Shown one piece after another: positions 8,077 to 15,640 of a stretch of DNA of 22,845 bases; positions within the stretch are counted from its first letter, which is position 1, and each line of letters opens with the position of its first letter. Both the position numbers and the translations under genes were made by a program. The DNA comes from Betaproteobacteria bacterium (lineage in GTDB: Bacteria > Pseudomonadota > Gammaproteobacteria > Burkholderiales > Burkholderiaceae_C): NCBI GenBank assembly GCA_005882155.1, contig VBCQ01000062.1, positions 1 to 22,845 on the forward strand, in the 5' to 3' direction. The notes beneath the pieces were generated by a model, which had not been told where the DNA came from, searched no databases, and saw only the letters and a list, made by a program, of their open reading frames with translations.

Positions 8077-8846
8077 GTGCAGTCATAGTGCTGTCGGGCA
8101 CGCGCACCTTGCTCTACAAGGAAGTGCTGCGGTTCTGGAAGGTCAGCTTCCAGACGGTGGCCGCGCCGGTGCTGACGGCGGTGCTGTACCTGCTGATCTT
8201 CGGCCATGTGCTGGAGAACCGCGTGAAGGTTTTCGACAGCGTCGGCTACACGAGCTTCCTGATTCCCGGCCTCGTGATGATGAGCGTGCTGCAGAACGCA
8301 TTCGCCAACAGCAGCTCGTCGCTGATCCAGAGCAAGATCACCGGCAACCTGGTGTTCCTGCTCGTGACGCCGCTGTCGCACTGGGCATGGTTTGTCGCCT
8401 ATGTCGGCGCATCGATGGTGCGTGGGCTGATGGTGGGCCTCGGCGTGCTGGGGGTCACGCTGTGGTTCGCGCCCCTCAATGCGGTCGAGCCCGCCTGGAT
8501 CTTCGTCTTCGCATTGCTCGGCGCCGGCATGCTCGGCGCGCTCGGCCTCATCGCGGGACTCTGGGCCGAGAAGTTCGACCAGATGGCCGCGTTCCAGAAC
8601 TTCATCATCATGCCGATGACCTTTCTGTCTGGCGTGTTCTATTCGGTGAAGTCGCTGCCGCCGCTGTGGCAGGCGGTGAGTCACCTGAACCCGTTCTTCT
8701 ACATGATCGACGGCTTTCGCCGCGGCTTCTTCGGCGTCAGCGACGTGTCGCCATGGCTGAGCTTCAGCATCGTCGCGACGAGCTTCGTCGTCGTCTCGGC
8801 GATCGCGCTGCGGCTGCTCGCGGTCGGCTACAAGCTGCGGACTTGA
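8073..8846 (+). CDS. ABC-2 type transporter, permease
   Basis: Predicted 257-residue membrane protein starting at the ATG that overlaps the ATPase stop. It has about six hydrophobic segments, for example VAAPVLTAVLYLLIFGHVL, the LMVGLGVLGVTLWF region, IFVFALLGAGMLGALGLIAG and the C-terminal FSIVATSFVVVSAIALRLL. The MTFLSGVFYSVKSLPPLWQ segment followed by NPFFYMIDGFR is the typical ABC-2 permease signature near the C-terminus. It provides the membrane channel for the preceding ATPase. The family exports polysaccharides, lipids, drugs or ions; no feature here identifies the cargo. Confidence 0.92.
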   Translation: MSAVIVLSGTRTLLYKEVLRFWKVSFQTVAAPVLTAVLYLLIFGHVLENRVKVFDSVGYTSFLIPGLVMMSVLQNAFANSSSSLIQSKITGNLVFLLVTPLSHWAWFVAYVGASMVRGLMVGLGVLGVTLWFAPLNAVEPAWIFVFALLGAGMLGALGLIAGLWAEKFDQMAAFQNFIIMPMTFLSGVFYSVKSLPPLWQAVSHLNPFFYMIDGFRRGFFGVSDVSPWLSFSIVATSFVVVSAIALRLLAVGYKLRT

Positions 8847-8859
8847 GCGGGCGGGCATC

Positions 8860-8865
8860 TACAAT
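8860..8865 (+). promoter_or_regulatory. probable -10 element (TACAAT) before ibaG
   Basis: TACAAT lies 10 bases upstream of the ibaG ATG at 8876, in the same CTACAATT context as the one at 7139-7146. No clear -35 element was found at the right spacing. If active, it would make a near-leaderless transcript for ibaG and perhaps the murA-his genes. Confidence 0.35.
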
Positions 8866-8875
8866 TGGCCCCATC

Positions 8876-9157
8876 ATGGCCGGCCCCACGCAAGACCCAA
8901 CAGCGCAACAAGTCCGCGACTTCATTGCCGCCGGGCTGCGTTGCGAGCACCTCGAGGTCGACGGCGACGGGCGCCATTTCTTCGCGACGATCGTGTCGCC
9001 GGAATTCGAAGGGGCGAGCCGCGTGGCGCGCCACCAGCGGGTTTACAGGGCCTTGGGCGATAGAATGCGCGAGCAAATCCACGCCCTGTCAATGAAGACG
9101 CTGACCCCGGCCGAGTGGGCATCGAGTCCCGCTGCGGTCGCCACCCATCACCACTGA
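8876..9157 (+). CDS. ibaG: BolA/IbaG family protein
   Basis: Predicted 93-residue protein of the BolA family, which partners with monothiol glutaredoxins in iron-sulfur cluster handling and acid response. The core fold is visible: QVRDFIAAGL, then the VDGDGRHFFATIVSPEFEG strand segment and the conserved RVARHQRVYRALGDRM segment. The invariant His of the RxxRHQxVY motif, the probable cluster ligand, is present. The gene sits immediately upstream of murA, exactly as ibaG (yrbA) does in E. coli and many proteobacteria, which supports IbaG over BolA proper. The tail after about residue 75 is longer than usual and ends in HHH. Confidence 0.88.
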   Translation: MAGPTQDPTAQQVRDFIAAGLRCEHLEVDGDGRHFFATIVSPEFEGASRVARHQRVYRALGDRMREQIHALSMKTLTPAEWASSPAAVATHHH

Positions 9158-9160
9158 TTA

Positions 9161-9204
9161 CCCGCCGCAGTGTTCGCTGCGGCTGGCGAGCCTGCGCCAG
9201 CGGG
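9161..9204 (+). other. potential three-way junction in the ibaG-murA gap
   Basis: All 44 bases can be accounted for by one structure. Outer stem CCCG (9161-9164) pairs with CGGG (9201-9204). Inside, CCGCAG (9165-9170) pairs with CTGCGG (9177-9182) around a 6-base loop, and CTGGCG (9183-9188) pairs with CGCCAG (9195-9200) around a second 6-base loop. There are no unpaired bases at the junction and no mismatches. It begins 3 bases after the ibaG stop and ends 38 bases before the murA start. There is no T run, so it is not an obvious terminator. It could be an RNA processing or stability element, a protein-binding site, or a paired REP-like sequence. Confidence 0.45.
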
Positions 9205-9242
9205 TTCGAAGGCCGTGATGGGCATGGGTTCACACAACGCTC

Positions 9243-10514
9243 ATGGACAAACTTCTCATTCGTGGTGGCCGCCGTCTCGCCGGCGAGGTCACGATCTCCG
9301 GCGCGAAGAACGCGGCGCTGCCGCAGCTGTGCGCCGCGCTGCTGACGAGCGAGCCCGTCACGCTCGCCAACGTGCCGCGCCTGCAGGACGTGAGCACGAC
9401 GATGAAGCTGCTGCGCAACATGGGCGCATCGGCCGATCGCAACGAGGCCACGCCTGACCGGGTGACGATCAACGCCGGCAGCGTCAGCTCGCCCGAAGCG
9501 CCGTACGACCTCGTGAAGACGATGCGCGCGGCGATCCTCGTGCTGGGCCCGCTGCTGGCGCGCTTCGGTGAGGCGACGGTGTCGCTCCCCGGCGGCTGCG
9601 CGATCGGCTCGCGTCCGGTCGACCAGCACATCAAGGGCTTGCGCGCGATGGGTGCGAACATCACCGTCGAGCATGGCTACATCATTGCGAAGGCGCAGCG
9701 GCTCCAAGGCGCGCGCATCACGACCGACATGGTCACGGTGACCGGCACCGAGAACCTGCTGATGGCCGCGACGCTGGCCGACGGCGAGACGGTGCTCGAG
9801 AACGCGGCGCAGGAGCCGGAGATCCCCGACCTCGCCGAGATGCTGATCAAGATGGGCGCGAAGATCGACGGCCATGGCACGAGCCGCATCCGCATCGAGG
9901 GCGTCGACAAGTTGCATGGACTCGCCAGCGCGGATGCGCATCGCATCGTGCCCGACCGCATCGAGGCCGGCACCTTCCTCTGCACGGTCGCAGCGGCCGG
10001 CGGCGAGGTGCTGTTGCGCAACGCGCGCGCCGATCATCTGGCGACGGTCATCGCCAAGCTGCGCGAAGCCGGCATTGCGATCGAAGCCGGCGACGACTGG
10101 ATTCGCGTGAAGAGTGACCGCCGGCCGCGCGCGGTCGGCTTCACGACCAGCGAGTACCCGGCGTTTCCGACCGACATGCAGGCGCAATTCATGGCGCTCG
10201 ATTGCATTGCCGAGGGCAGCGCGCGCGTGACGGAGACGATCTTCGAGAACCGCTTCATGCACGTCAACGAGCTCGTGCGCCTGGGCGCGAAGATCGAGGT
10301 CGACGGCCACACGGCGATCGTTCAGGGCGTCGACAAGCTGTCGGGCGCGACGGTGATGGCGACCGATCTGCGCGCGTCGGCGAGCCTCGTCATCGCCGGC
10401 CTCGTGGCTGACGGCGAAACGGTGATCGACCGCATCTACCACCTCGACCGCGGCTACGACCAGATGGAAGCCAAGCTGCGCGCCATCGGCGCGGATATCG
10501 AGCGAATCAAATGA
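9243..10514 (+). CDS. murA: UDP-N-acetylglucosamine 1-carboxyvinyltransferase
   Basis: Predicted 423-residue cytoplasmic enzyme of the first committed step of peptidoglycan synthesis: it transfers enolpyruvate from PEP to UDP-GlcNAc. The N-terminus MDKLLIRGGRRLAGEVTISG and Lys 22 in GAKNAALP match the family. The catalytic loop has the usual cysteine, Cys 119 in PGGCAIGSRPVDQHIKG, so the enzyme should be sensitive to fosfomycin; natural resistance by Cys-to-Asp exchange is not seen. The C-terminal HLDRGYDQMEAKLRAIGA is also typical. No clear ribosome-binding site precedes the ATG. The stop overlaps the hisG start (ATGA), so murA and the his genes are probably co-transcribed, a link seen widely in Burkholderiales. 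Confidence 0.97.
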   Translation: MDKLLIRGGRRLAGEVTISGAKNAALPQLCAALLTSEPVTLANVPRLQDVSTTMKLLRNMGASADRNEATPDRVTINAGSVSSPEAPYDLVKTMRAAILVLGPLLARFGEATVSLPGGCAIGSRPVDQHIKGLRAMGANITVEHGYIIAKAQRLQGARITTDMVTVTGTENLLMAATLADGETVLENAAQEPEIPDLAEMLIKMGAKIDGHGTSRIRIEGVDKLHGLASADAHRIVPDRIEAGTFLCTVAAAGGEVLLRNARADHLATVIAKLREAGIAIEAGDDWIRVKSDRRPRAVGFTTSEYPAFPTDMQAQFMALDCIAEGSARVTETIFENRFMHVNELVRLGAKIEVDGHTAIVQGVDKLSGATVMATDLRASASLVIAGLVADGETVIDRIYHLDRGYDQMEAKLRAIGADIERIK

Positions 10515-11155
10515 TCACTCTCGCCCTGTCCAAAGGCCGCATCTTCGACGAGGCCGTGCCGCTGTTGAAAGCAGCCGGCATCGAGGTCAGCGAAGACCCC
10601 GAGAAGTCGCGCAAGCTGATCATCGGCACCAACCATCCTGACGTTCGCGTCGTGCTGGTTCGCGCGAGCGACGTGCCGACTTATGTGCAGTACGGCGGTG
10701 CCGATCTCGGCGTGACCGGTCGCGACACGCTGCTCGAGCATGGCGGCGCGGGCCTGTACCAGCCGCTCGACCTGCAGATCGCGAAGTGCCGGATGAGCGT
10801 CGCGGCGCGCGCCGATTTCGACTATGCCGCTGCCGTCAAGCAAGGCTCGCGGATTCGCGTCGCGACCAAGTTCACGACCTGCGCGCGCGAGCACTTCGCC
10901 GACAAGGGCGTGCATGTGGACCTCATCAAGCTCTACGGCTCGATGGAGCTCGCGCCGCTCACCGGCTTGGCCGACGCGATCGTCGACCTCGTCGCGACCG
11001 GCAGCACGCTGAAGGCCAACAACCTCGTCGAGGTCGAAGAGATCATGCAGATCTCAGCGCGCTTGGTCGTCAACCAGGCGGCGCTCAAGCTCAAGCGCGA
11101 GGCCATCCGCCGCATCATCGATGCCTTCGCGGCCGCGATCGGAGCCGCGGCATGA
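10511..11155 (+). CDS. hisG: ATP phosphoribosyltransferase catalytic subunit, short form
   Basis: Predicted 214-residue enzyme for the first step of histidine synthesis: ATP plus PRPP gives phosphoribosyl-ATP. It starts MITLALSKGRIFDEAVPLL and contains GGADLGVTGRDTLLE, then the VATGSTLKANNL segment that matches the PRPP-binding site. The length is that of the short HisG form, which lacks the C-terminal regulatory domain and works with HisZ in a hetero-octamer. hisZ is not in this window; in related bacteria it usually lies elsewhere in the genome. Histidine feedback control would act through HisZ. The gene overlaps murA and hisD by 4 bases each. Its substrate PRPP comes from Prs, whose gene is broken at 20539-21415. 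Confidence 0.96.
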   Translation: MITLALSKGRIFDEAVPLLKAAGIEVSEDPEKSRKLIIGTNHPDVRVVLVRASDVPTYVQYGGADLGVTGRDTLLEHGGAGLYQPLDLQIAKCRMSVAARADFDYAAAVKQGSRIRVATKFTTCAREHFADKGVHVDLIKLYGSMELAPLTGLADAIVDLVATGSTLKANNLVEVEEIMQISARLVVNQAALKLKREAIRRIIDAFAAAIGAAA

Positions 11156-12474
11156 CAGTGAACATCGCCCAGCTCGCGACGACGGCGCCCGATTTCGAGC
11201 GCGAGTTGCAGCGCGTGCTGCACTGGTCGGCGCAGACCGATCTCGCGATCGAGGAACGCGTCGATGCGATCTTGCGCGACGTTCGCTCGCGCGGAGATGC
11301 GGCGGTGCTCGAATACACGCAGCGCTTCGATGGCCTCGCGGCAGCGTCGGTCGCGGCGCTGGAGATTTCGAAGAGCGAGCTGCAAGCCGCGCTCGACGCG
11401 ATCACGCCAGCGCAACGCAGTGCCCTCGACGCTGCGGCGCGCCGCGTGCGCAGCTTCCACGAGCGCCAGCTCGATGCTTGCGGCCGCTCGTGGCGCTATC
11501 ACGATGAAGACGGCACGCTGCTCGGCCAGAAGGTCACGCCGCTCGATCGCGTCGGCATTTACGTGCCGGGCGGCAAGGCCGCTTATCCGTCGAGCGTGCT
11601 GATGAGCGCGCTGCCGGCCAAGGTCGCAGGTGTCGGCGAAATCATCATGGTCGTGCCGACGCCGAATGGCGAGCGCAACCCGCTCGTGCTCGCTGCAGCA
11701 GCGATTGCCGGCGTCGACCGCGTGTTCACGATCGGCGGCTCGCAAGCGATCGCGGCGCTCGCCTACGGCACCGCGACGATTCCGCCCGTCGACAAGATCA
11801 CCGGCCCCGGCAACGCCTATGTCGCGAGCGCGAAGCGCCGCGTGTTCGGCAAGGTCGGCATCGACATGATCGCGGGCCCGAGCGAGATCCTCGTGCTGGC
11901 CGACGGCAGCACGCCGCCCGACTGGGTCGCGATGGATTTGTTCAGCCAGGCCGAGCACGACGAGATGGCGCAAAGCATTCTGCTGTGCCCCGACGCGAGC
12001 TACATCGCGCGAGTGAAGATCGAGATCGATCGATTGCTTCCCACGATGCCGCGGCGCGACGTAATTCGCGCGTCGCTCGAAGGCCGCGGTGCGCTGATCG
12101 TCACGCGCAGCATGGAAGAGTCGTGCGCGATCAGCAATCGCATCGCGCCCGAGCATCTCGAAGTGAGCTCGCGCGATCCGCATCGCTGGGAGCCGCTGCT
12201 CAAGCATGCCGGCGCGATCTTCCTTGGCGCGTTCACGAGCGAAAGCCTCGGCGACTATTGCGCTGGGCCGAACCATGTGTTGCCCACCGCGGGCACAGCG
12301 CGCTTCTCGTCGCCGCTCGGCGTCTACGATTTTCAAAAGCGGTCGAGCGTCATCGAGGTCAGCGAAGCAGGTGCTCAGGTGCTGGGGCCGATCGCCGCCG
12401 AGCTGGCCTATGGCGAAGGCCTGCAGGCACATGCGCGGGCGGCGGAATTGCGATTGAAGGGAGAAACGAAGTGA
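11152..12474 (+). CDS. hisD: histidinol dehydrogenase
   Basis: Predicted 440-residue zinc enzyme that oxidises L-histidinol to L-histidine in two NAD-dependent steps, the end of the pathway. The start is ATG 11152, overlapping the hisG stop. Family motifs in order: YVPGGKAAYPSSVLM, the GGSQAIAALAYGT segment, TGPGNAYVASAKR, IAGPSEILVLAD, FSQAEHDEMAQ (with the Gln and His that bind zinc), NRIAPEHLEV (catalytic Glu-His) and GPNHVLPTAGTARF. All of these are intact and the length fits the family (about 430-440 residues). The stop overlaps the hisC start (GTGA). Confidence 0.97.
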   Translation: MTVNIAQLATTAPDFERELQRVLHWSAQTDLAIEERVDAILRDVRSRGDAAVLEYTQRFDGLAAASVAALEISKSELQAALDAITPAQRSALDAAARRVRSFHERQLDACGRSWRYHDEDGTLLGQKVTPLDRVGIYVPGGKAAYPSSVLMSALPAKVAGVGEIIMVVPTPNGERNPLVLAAAAIAGVDRVFTIGGSQAIAALAYGTATIPPVDKITGPGNAYVASAKRRVFGKVGIDMIAGPSEILVLADGSTPPDWVAMDLFSQAEHDEMAQSILLCPDASYIARVKIEIDRLLPTMPRRDVIRASLEGRGALIVTRSMEESCAISNRIAPEHLEVSSRDPHRWEPLLKHAGAIFLGAFTSESLGDYCAGPNHVLPTAGTARFSSPLGVYDFQKRSSVIEVSEAGAQVLGPIAAELAYGEGLQAHARAAELRLKGETK

Positions 12475-13553
12475 CAGCCAGCTTGCAGGATCGAATCAAG
12501 CGCGTGATCCGCCAGGACGTTCAGTCGATGCACGGCTACGCGGTGCAGCCGTCGGCCGGCATGATCAAGCTGGACACGATGGAGAACCCGTTTCGCTTGC
12601 CCGAAGCGTTGCGCACGGCGCTCGGCGAGCGGCTCGCGCAGGTCGCGCTGAACCGCTACCCGGCCGAGCGCGGCGACGTGCTGCGTGCCGCACTCGCGCG
12701 ACACGCCGGCATGCCCGACAACTGCGACATCATGCTCGGCAACGGGTCCGACGAGCTGATCACGATGCTTAGCATGGCGTGCGATGTGGCGGGCAGCACG
12801 GTCGTTGCGCCGCTGCCGGGCTTCGTGATGTACGAGATGTCGGCCAAGCTGCAAGGCATCAAGTTCATCGGCGTGCCGACGACCGCGGACTTCGAGCTCG
12901 ACCTGCCGGCGATGCTCGCCGCGGTGCGCGAGCACCAGCCGGCGCTCGTCTACATCGCCTACCCGAACAACCCGACCGCGAACCTGTGGGACGACGCGGC
13001 GATCGATGCGATCATCGAGGCCACGCCGGGTCTCGTCGTGATGGACGAGGCCTACCAGCCGTTCGCGTCGCGCGATTCAATGAGCCGGCTCAAGCGCTTC
13101 GAGCATGTGCTGCTGATGCGAACGATGAGCAAGTTCGGTCTGGCCGGAGTCCGCATCGGCTACTTGATCGGGCGCCGCGAGCTCATCGCCGAAGTCAACA
13201 AGATCCGCCCGCCGTTCAACGTGAGCGTGCTGAATTGCGAAACGGCGCTGTTCGCGCTTGAGCATGCCGACGAGTACGCACGCCAGGCGGCGATCATCCG
13301 CAGCGAGCGCGACAAGCTGCAGGTCCTGCTGCGCGAGTTGCCCGGCGTGCGGCCTTACCCGAGCGAAGCGAACATGATCATGGTGCGCGTGCCCGACTCG
13401 CAGCGTGTCTTCGAAGGCATGAGAGCGCGCCGCGTGCTGGTGAAAAACATCGCCGGCATGCACCCGCTGCTGGCGAATGTCGTGCGCCTGACGATCGGCA
13501 CGCCGGAAGAAAATGTGCTGATGATGCAAGCGCTGAAAGAGAGTCTGGGATGA
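12471..13553 (+). CDS. hisC: histidinol-phosphate aminotransferase
   Basis: Predicted 360-residue PLP-dependent class I/II aminotransferase that converts imidazole acetol phosphate and glutamate to histidinol phosphate. The start is GTG 12471, which overlaps the hisD stop; a GGAGAAACGAA sequence supplies the ribosome-binding site. The N-terminal IKLDTMENPFRLPEAL is the HisC-type substrate-recognition segment. The cofactor lysine lies in RTMSKFGLAGVRIGYLIG, the VYIAYPNNPTANLW segment holds the conserved Asn-Pro, and VVMDEAYQPF holds the Asp/Tyr pair contacting PLP. The C-terminal arginine region NVVRLTIGTPEEN is present. Its place in the his run separates it from other aminotransferases. Confidence 0.95.
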   Translation: MTASLQDRIKRVIRQDVQSMHGYAVQPSAGMIKLDTMENPFRLPEALRTALGERLAQVALNRYPAERGDVLRAALARHAGMPDNCDIMLGNGSDELITMLSMACDVAGSTVVAPLPGFVMYEMSAKLQGIKFIGVPTTADFELDLPAMLAAVREHQPALVYIAYPNNPTANLWDDAAIDAIIEATPGLVVMDEAYQPFASRDSMSRLKRFEHVLLMRTMSKFGLAGVRIGYLIGRRELIAEVNKIRPPFNVSVLNCETALFALEHADEYARQAAIIRSERDKLQVLLRELPGVRPYPSEANMIMVRVPDSQRVFEGMRARRVLVKNIAGMHPLLANVVRLTIGTPEENVLMMQALKESLG

Positions 13554-14146
13554 GCGACGAACGCAAAGCGCAAGTGCAGCGCGACACCGCCGAGACGAAA
13601 ATCCGCGTCAGCCTGAACCTCGATGGCAGCGGCGCGTCCAAGCTGGCGACGGGCATCGGCTTCTTCGATCACATGCTCGACCAGATCGCCCGCCACGGGC
13701 TGATCGACCTCGAGATCGACGCCAAGGGCGACTTGCACATCGACGGCCACCACACGGTCGAGGACGTGGGCATCACCCTCGGCCAGGCGGTGGCGAAGGC
13801 GGTTGGCGACAAGAAGGGCCTGCGCCGCTACGGCCATGCTTATGTGCCGCTCGACGAGGCGCTGTCGCGCGTCGTCATCGACTTCTCCGGCCGGCCGGGG
13901 CTCGAGATGCGCGTGGATTTCAGAAGCGGCATGGTCGGCGAGCTCGACACTCAGCTGGTCCACGAGTTCTTCCAGGGCTTCGTCAATCATGCCGGCGTCA
14001 CGCTGCACATCGACAATTTGCACGGCGAGAACGCGCACCACCAGTGCGAGACGATCTTCAAGGCGTTCGCGCGCGCGCTGCGCATGGCGCTCGAGATCGA
14101 TCCGCGTGCGGCCGGTGTCATCCCGTCGACCAAGGGAATCCTTTGA
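13550..14146 (+). CDS. hisB: imidazoleglycerol-phosphate dehydratase
   Basis: Predicted 198-residue enzyme, the single-function form without the N-terminal phosphatase domain found in E. coli HisB. It removes water from imidazole glycerol phosphate, using two manganese ions. Metal-binding histidine motifs are present: GFFDHMLDQIARHG, DGHHTVEDVGI, and NAHHQCETIFKAFARAL. It begins MSDERKAQVQRDTAETKI and its ATG overlaps the hisC stop (ATGA). Since the phosphatase part is absent, histidinol-phosphate phosphatase must be encoded elsewhere in the genome. Confidence 0.97.
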   Translation: MSDERKAQVQRDTAETKIRVSLNLDGSGASKLATGIGFFDHMLDQIARHGLIDLEIDAKGDLHIDGHHTVEDVGITLGQAVAKAVGDKKGLRRYGHAYVPLDEALSRVVIDFSGRPGLEMRVDFRSGMVGELDTQLVHEFFQGFVNHAGVTLHIDNLHGENAHHQCETIFKAFARALRMALEIDPRAAGVIPSTKGIL

Positions 14147-14147
14147 G

Positions 14148-14795
14148 ATGAGCCGCACCGTCGCCGTCGTCGACTACGGCATGGGCAATCTGCGCTCGGT
14201 GTCGCAGGCGGTGATGCATGTGGCGCGCGGCTCGGGTGTCGACGTCATCGTCACGTCTAAGCCCGATGAGGTTTACGCGGCCGAGCGAATCGTGCTGCCG
14301 GGGCAGGGTGCGATGCCCGACTGCATGCGCGAGCTGCGCGACTCGGGCTTGCAAGACGCCGTGCTCGACGCGGCGGCGCGCAAGCCGCTGATGGGCGTGT
14401 GCGTCGGCATGCAGATGCTGTTGTCGCGCAGCGAAGAGGGGCCCACCGACGGACTGGGCCTGATCGCGGGCGAGGTGCGGCGCTTCCGGCTCGAAGGCAG
14501 GATTCAGCCCGACGGCAGCCGCTACAAGGTGCCGCAAATGGGCTGGAACCAGGTGATGCAGGCCCGGCCGCATCCGATCTGGGTGGGGGTGCCCGACGGC
14601 GCGAGCTTCTACTTCGTCCACAGCTACTACGCCCGGCCGTCGGACGCGCGCCACAGCGTGGGTGAAACCGACTACGGCGAGCGCTTTACCTGCGCGCTGG
14701 CGCGGGATAACATTTTCGCCACTCAGTTCCACCCCGAGAAGAGCGCTGAACACGGCCTCGCGCTGTATCGAAACTTCCTGCACTGGAAACCCTGA
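14148..14795 (+). CDS. hisH: imidazole glycerol phosphate synthase, glutaminase subunit
   Basis: Predicted 215-residue class I glutamine amidotransferase. It releases ammonia from glutamine and passes it to HisF, with which it makes imidazole glycerol phosphate and AICAR. The catalytic triad is visible: Cys 85 in MGVCVGMQML, His 195 and Glu 197 in FHPEKS near the C-terminus. The N-terminal VVDYGMGNLRSV and the VLPGQGAMPDCM oxyanion region are typical. The ATG lies one base after the hisB stop. Its partner hisF is 1.6 kb downstream, separated by hisA and an unrelated minus-strand gene. Confidence 0.96.
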   Translation: MSRTVAVVDYGMGNLRSVSQAVMHVARGSGVDVIVTSKPDEVYAAERIVLPGQGAMPDCMRELRDSGLQDAVLDAAARKPLMGVCVGMQMLLSRSEEGPTDGLGLIAGEVRRFRLEGRIQPDGSRYKVPQMGWNQVMQARPHPIWVGVPDGASFYFVHSYYARPSDARHSVGETDYGERFTCALARDNIFATQFHPEKSAEHGLALYRNFLHWKP

Positions 14796-14850
14796 CCCTC
14801 TTCTCGGGCACCTCCGTTTCCTCGACCACCCCACGACCAGCCTCTTGGCC

Positions 14851-15600
14851 ATGCTGCTCATTCCTGCGATCGATCTGAAAGACGGCAAGTGCGTTCGTCT
14901 CAAGCAAGGCGACATCAACGACTCCACCCACTTCGGTGATGACCCGGCGGCGATCGCACGGCGCTGGGTCGCCGCGGGCGCACGGCGACTGCACTTGGTC
15001 GACTTGAACGGAGCATTCGCCGGCAAGCCGATCAACGAGGCGGCGATCAAAGCGATCCTCGCCGAGGTCGGCGACGAGATCCCGGTGCAGCTCGGCGGCG
15101 GGATTCGCGACCTCGACACGATCGAGCGCTACCTCGACGACGGGTTGAGCTTCATCATCATCGGCACCGCAGCGGTGAAGAGCCCGGGTTTTCTCAAGGA
15201 CGCGTGCAGCGCATTCGGCGGCCACATCATCGTCGGCCTCGACGCGAAGGACGGCAAGGTCGCGACCGACGGCTGGAGCAAGCTGACCGGGCACGAAGTC
15301 GTCGACCTCGCGAAGAAGTTCGAGGACTACGGCGTCGAAGGCGTCATCTACACCGACATCGGGCGCGACGGCATGTTGAGCGGCATCAACATCGACGCGA
15401 CCGTCAAGCTCGCGCAGTCGCTGACGATCCCGGTCATCGCGTCGGGCGGCCTTAGCAACCTTGCCGACGTCGAGAAGCTGTGTGCCGTCGAAAGCGAAGG
15501 CATCGAAGGCGTGATCTGCGGGCGCGCGATCTACAACGGCGACCTCGACTTCGCCGAGGCGCAGCGCCGCGCGGACGAACTCGCCGCGTCGAACGCTTGA
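14851..15600 (+). CDS. hisA: ProFAR isomerase (phosphoribosylformimino-AICAR phosphate isomerase)
   Basis: Predicted 249-residue TIM-barrel enzyme that isomerises ProFAR to PRFAR. It starts MLLIPAIDLKDGKCVRLKQGD, in which the Asp of AIDLKDG is the first catalytic acid. The second, in the family's D(G/A)K context, lies in IVGLDAKDGKVATDGW. Phosphate-binding loops appear in the two half-barrels: QLGGGIRD, and IASGGLSNLADV. The 55-base gap after hisH is longer than the other gaps of this run. The gene ends the unbroken part of the his cluster, and the next gene on the right faces it. Confidence 0.97.
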   Translation: MLLIPAIDLKDGKCVRLKQGDINDSTHFGDDPAAIARRWVAAGARRLHLVDLNGAFAGKPINEAAIKAILAEVGDEIPVQLGGGIRDLDTIERYLDDGLSFIIIGTAAVKSPGFLKDACSAFGGHIIVGLDAKDGKVATDGWSKLTGHEVVDLAKKFEDYGVEGVIYTDIGRDGMLSGINIDATVKLAQSLTIPVIASGGLSNLADVEKLCAVESEGIEGVICGRAIYNGDLDFAEAQRRADELAASNA

Positions 15601-15640
15601 GCGAGATCGTCGCACGCCGCTTCGTCAGCCCGCAGCCGCG

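Noticed and set aside
8922..10442. Long open frame (506 codons) on the minus strand across ibaG and murA
   Set aside because: It lies opposite two well-conserved genes, is rich in Arg, His and Ala and matches no family. Such shadows are expected in DNA of this GC content.
10933..12432. Long open frame (499 codons) on the minus strand across hisG and hisD
   Set aside because: Antisense shadow of conserved his genes; low-complexity Arg/Ala composition.
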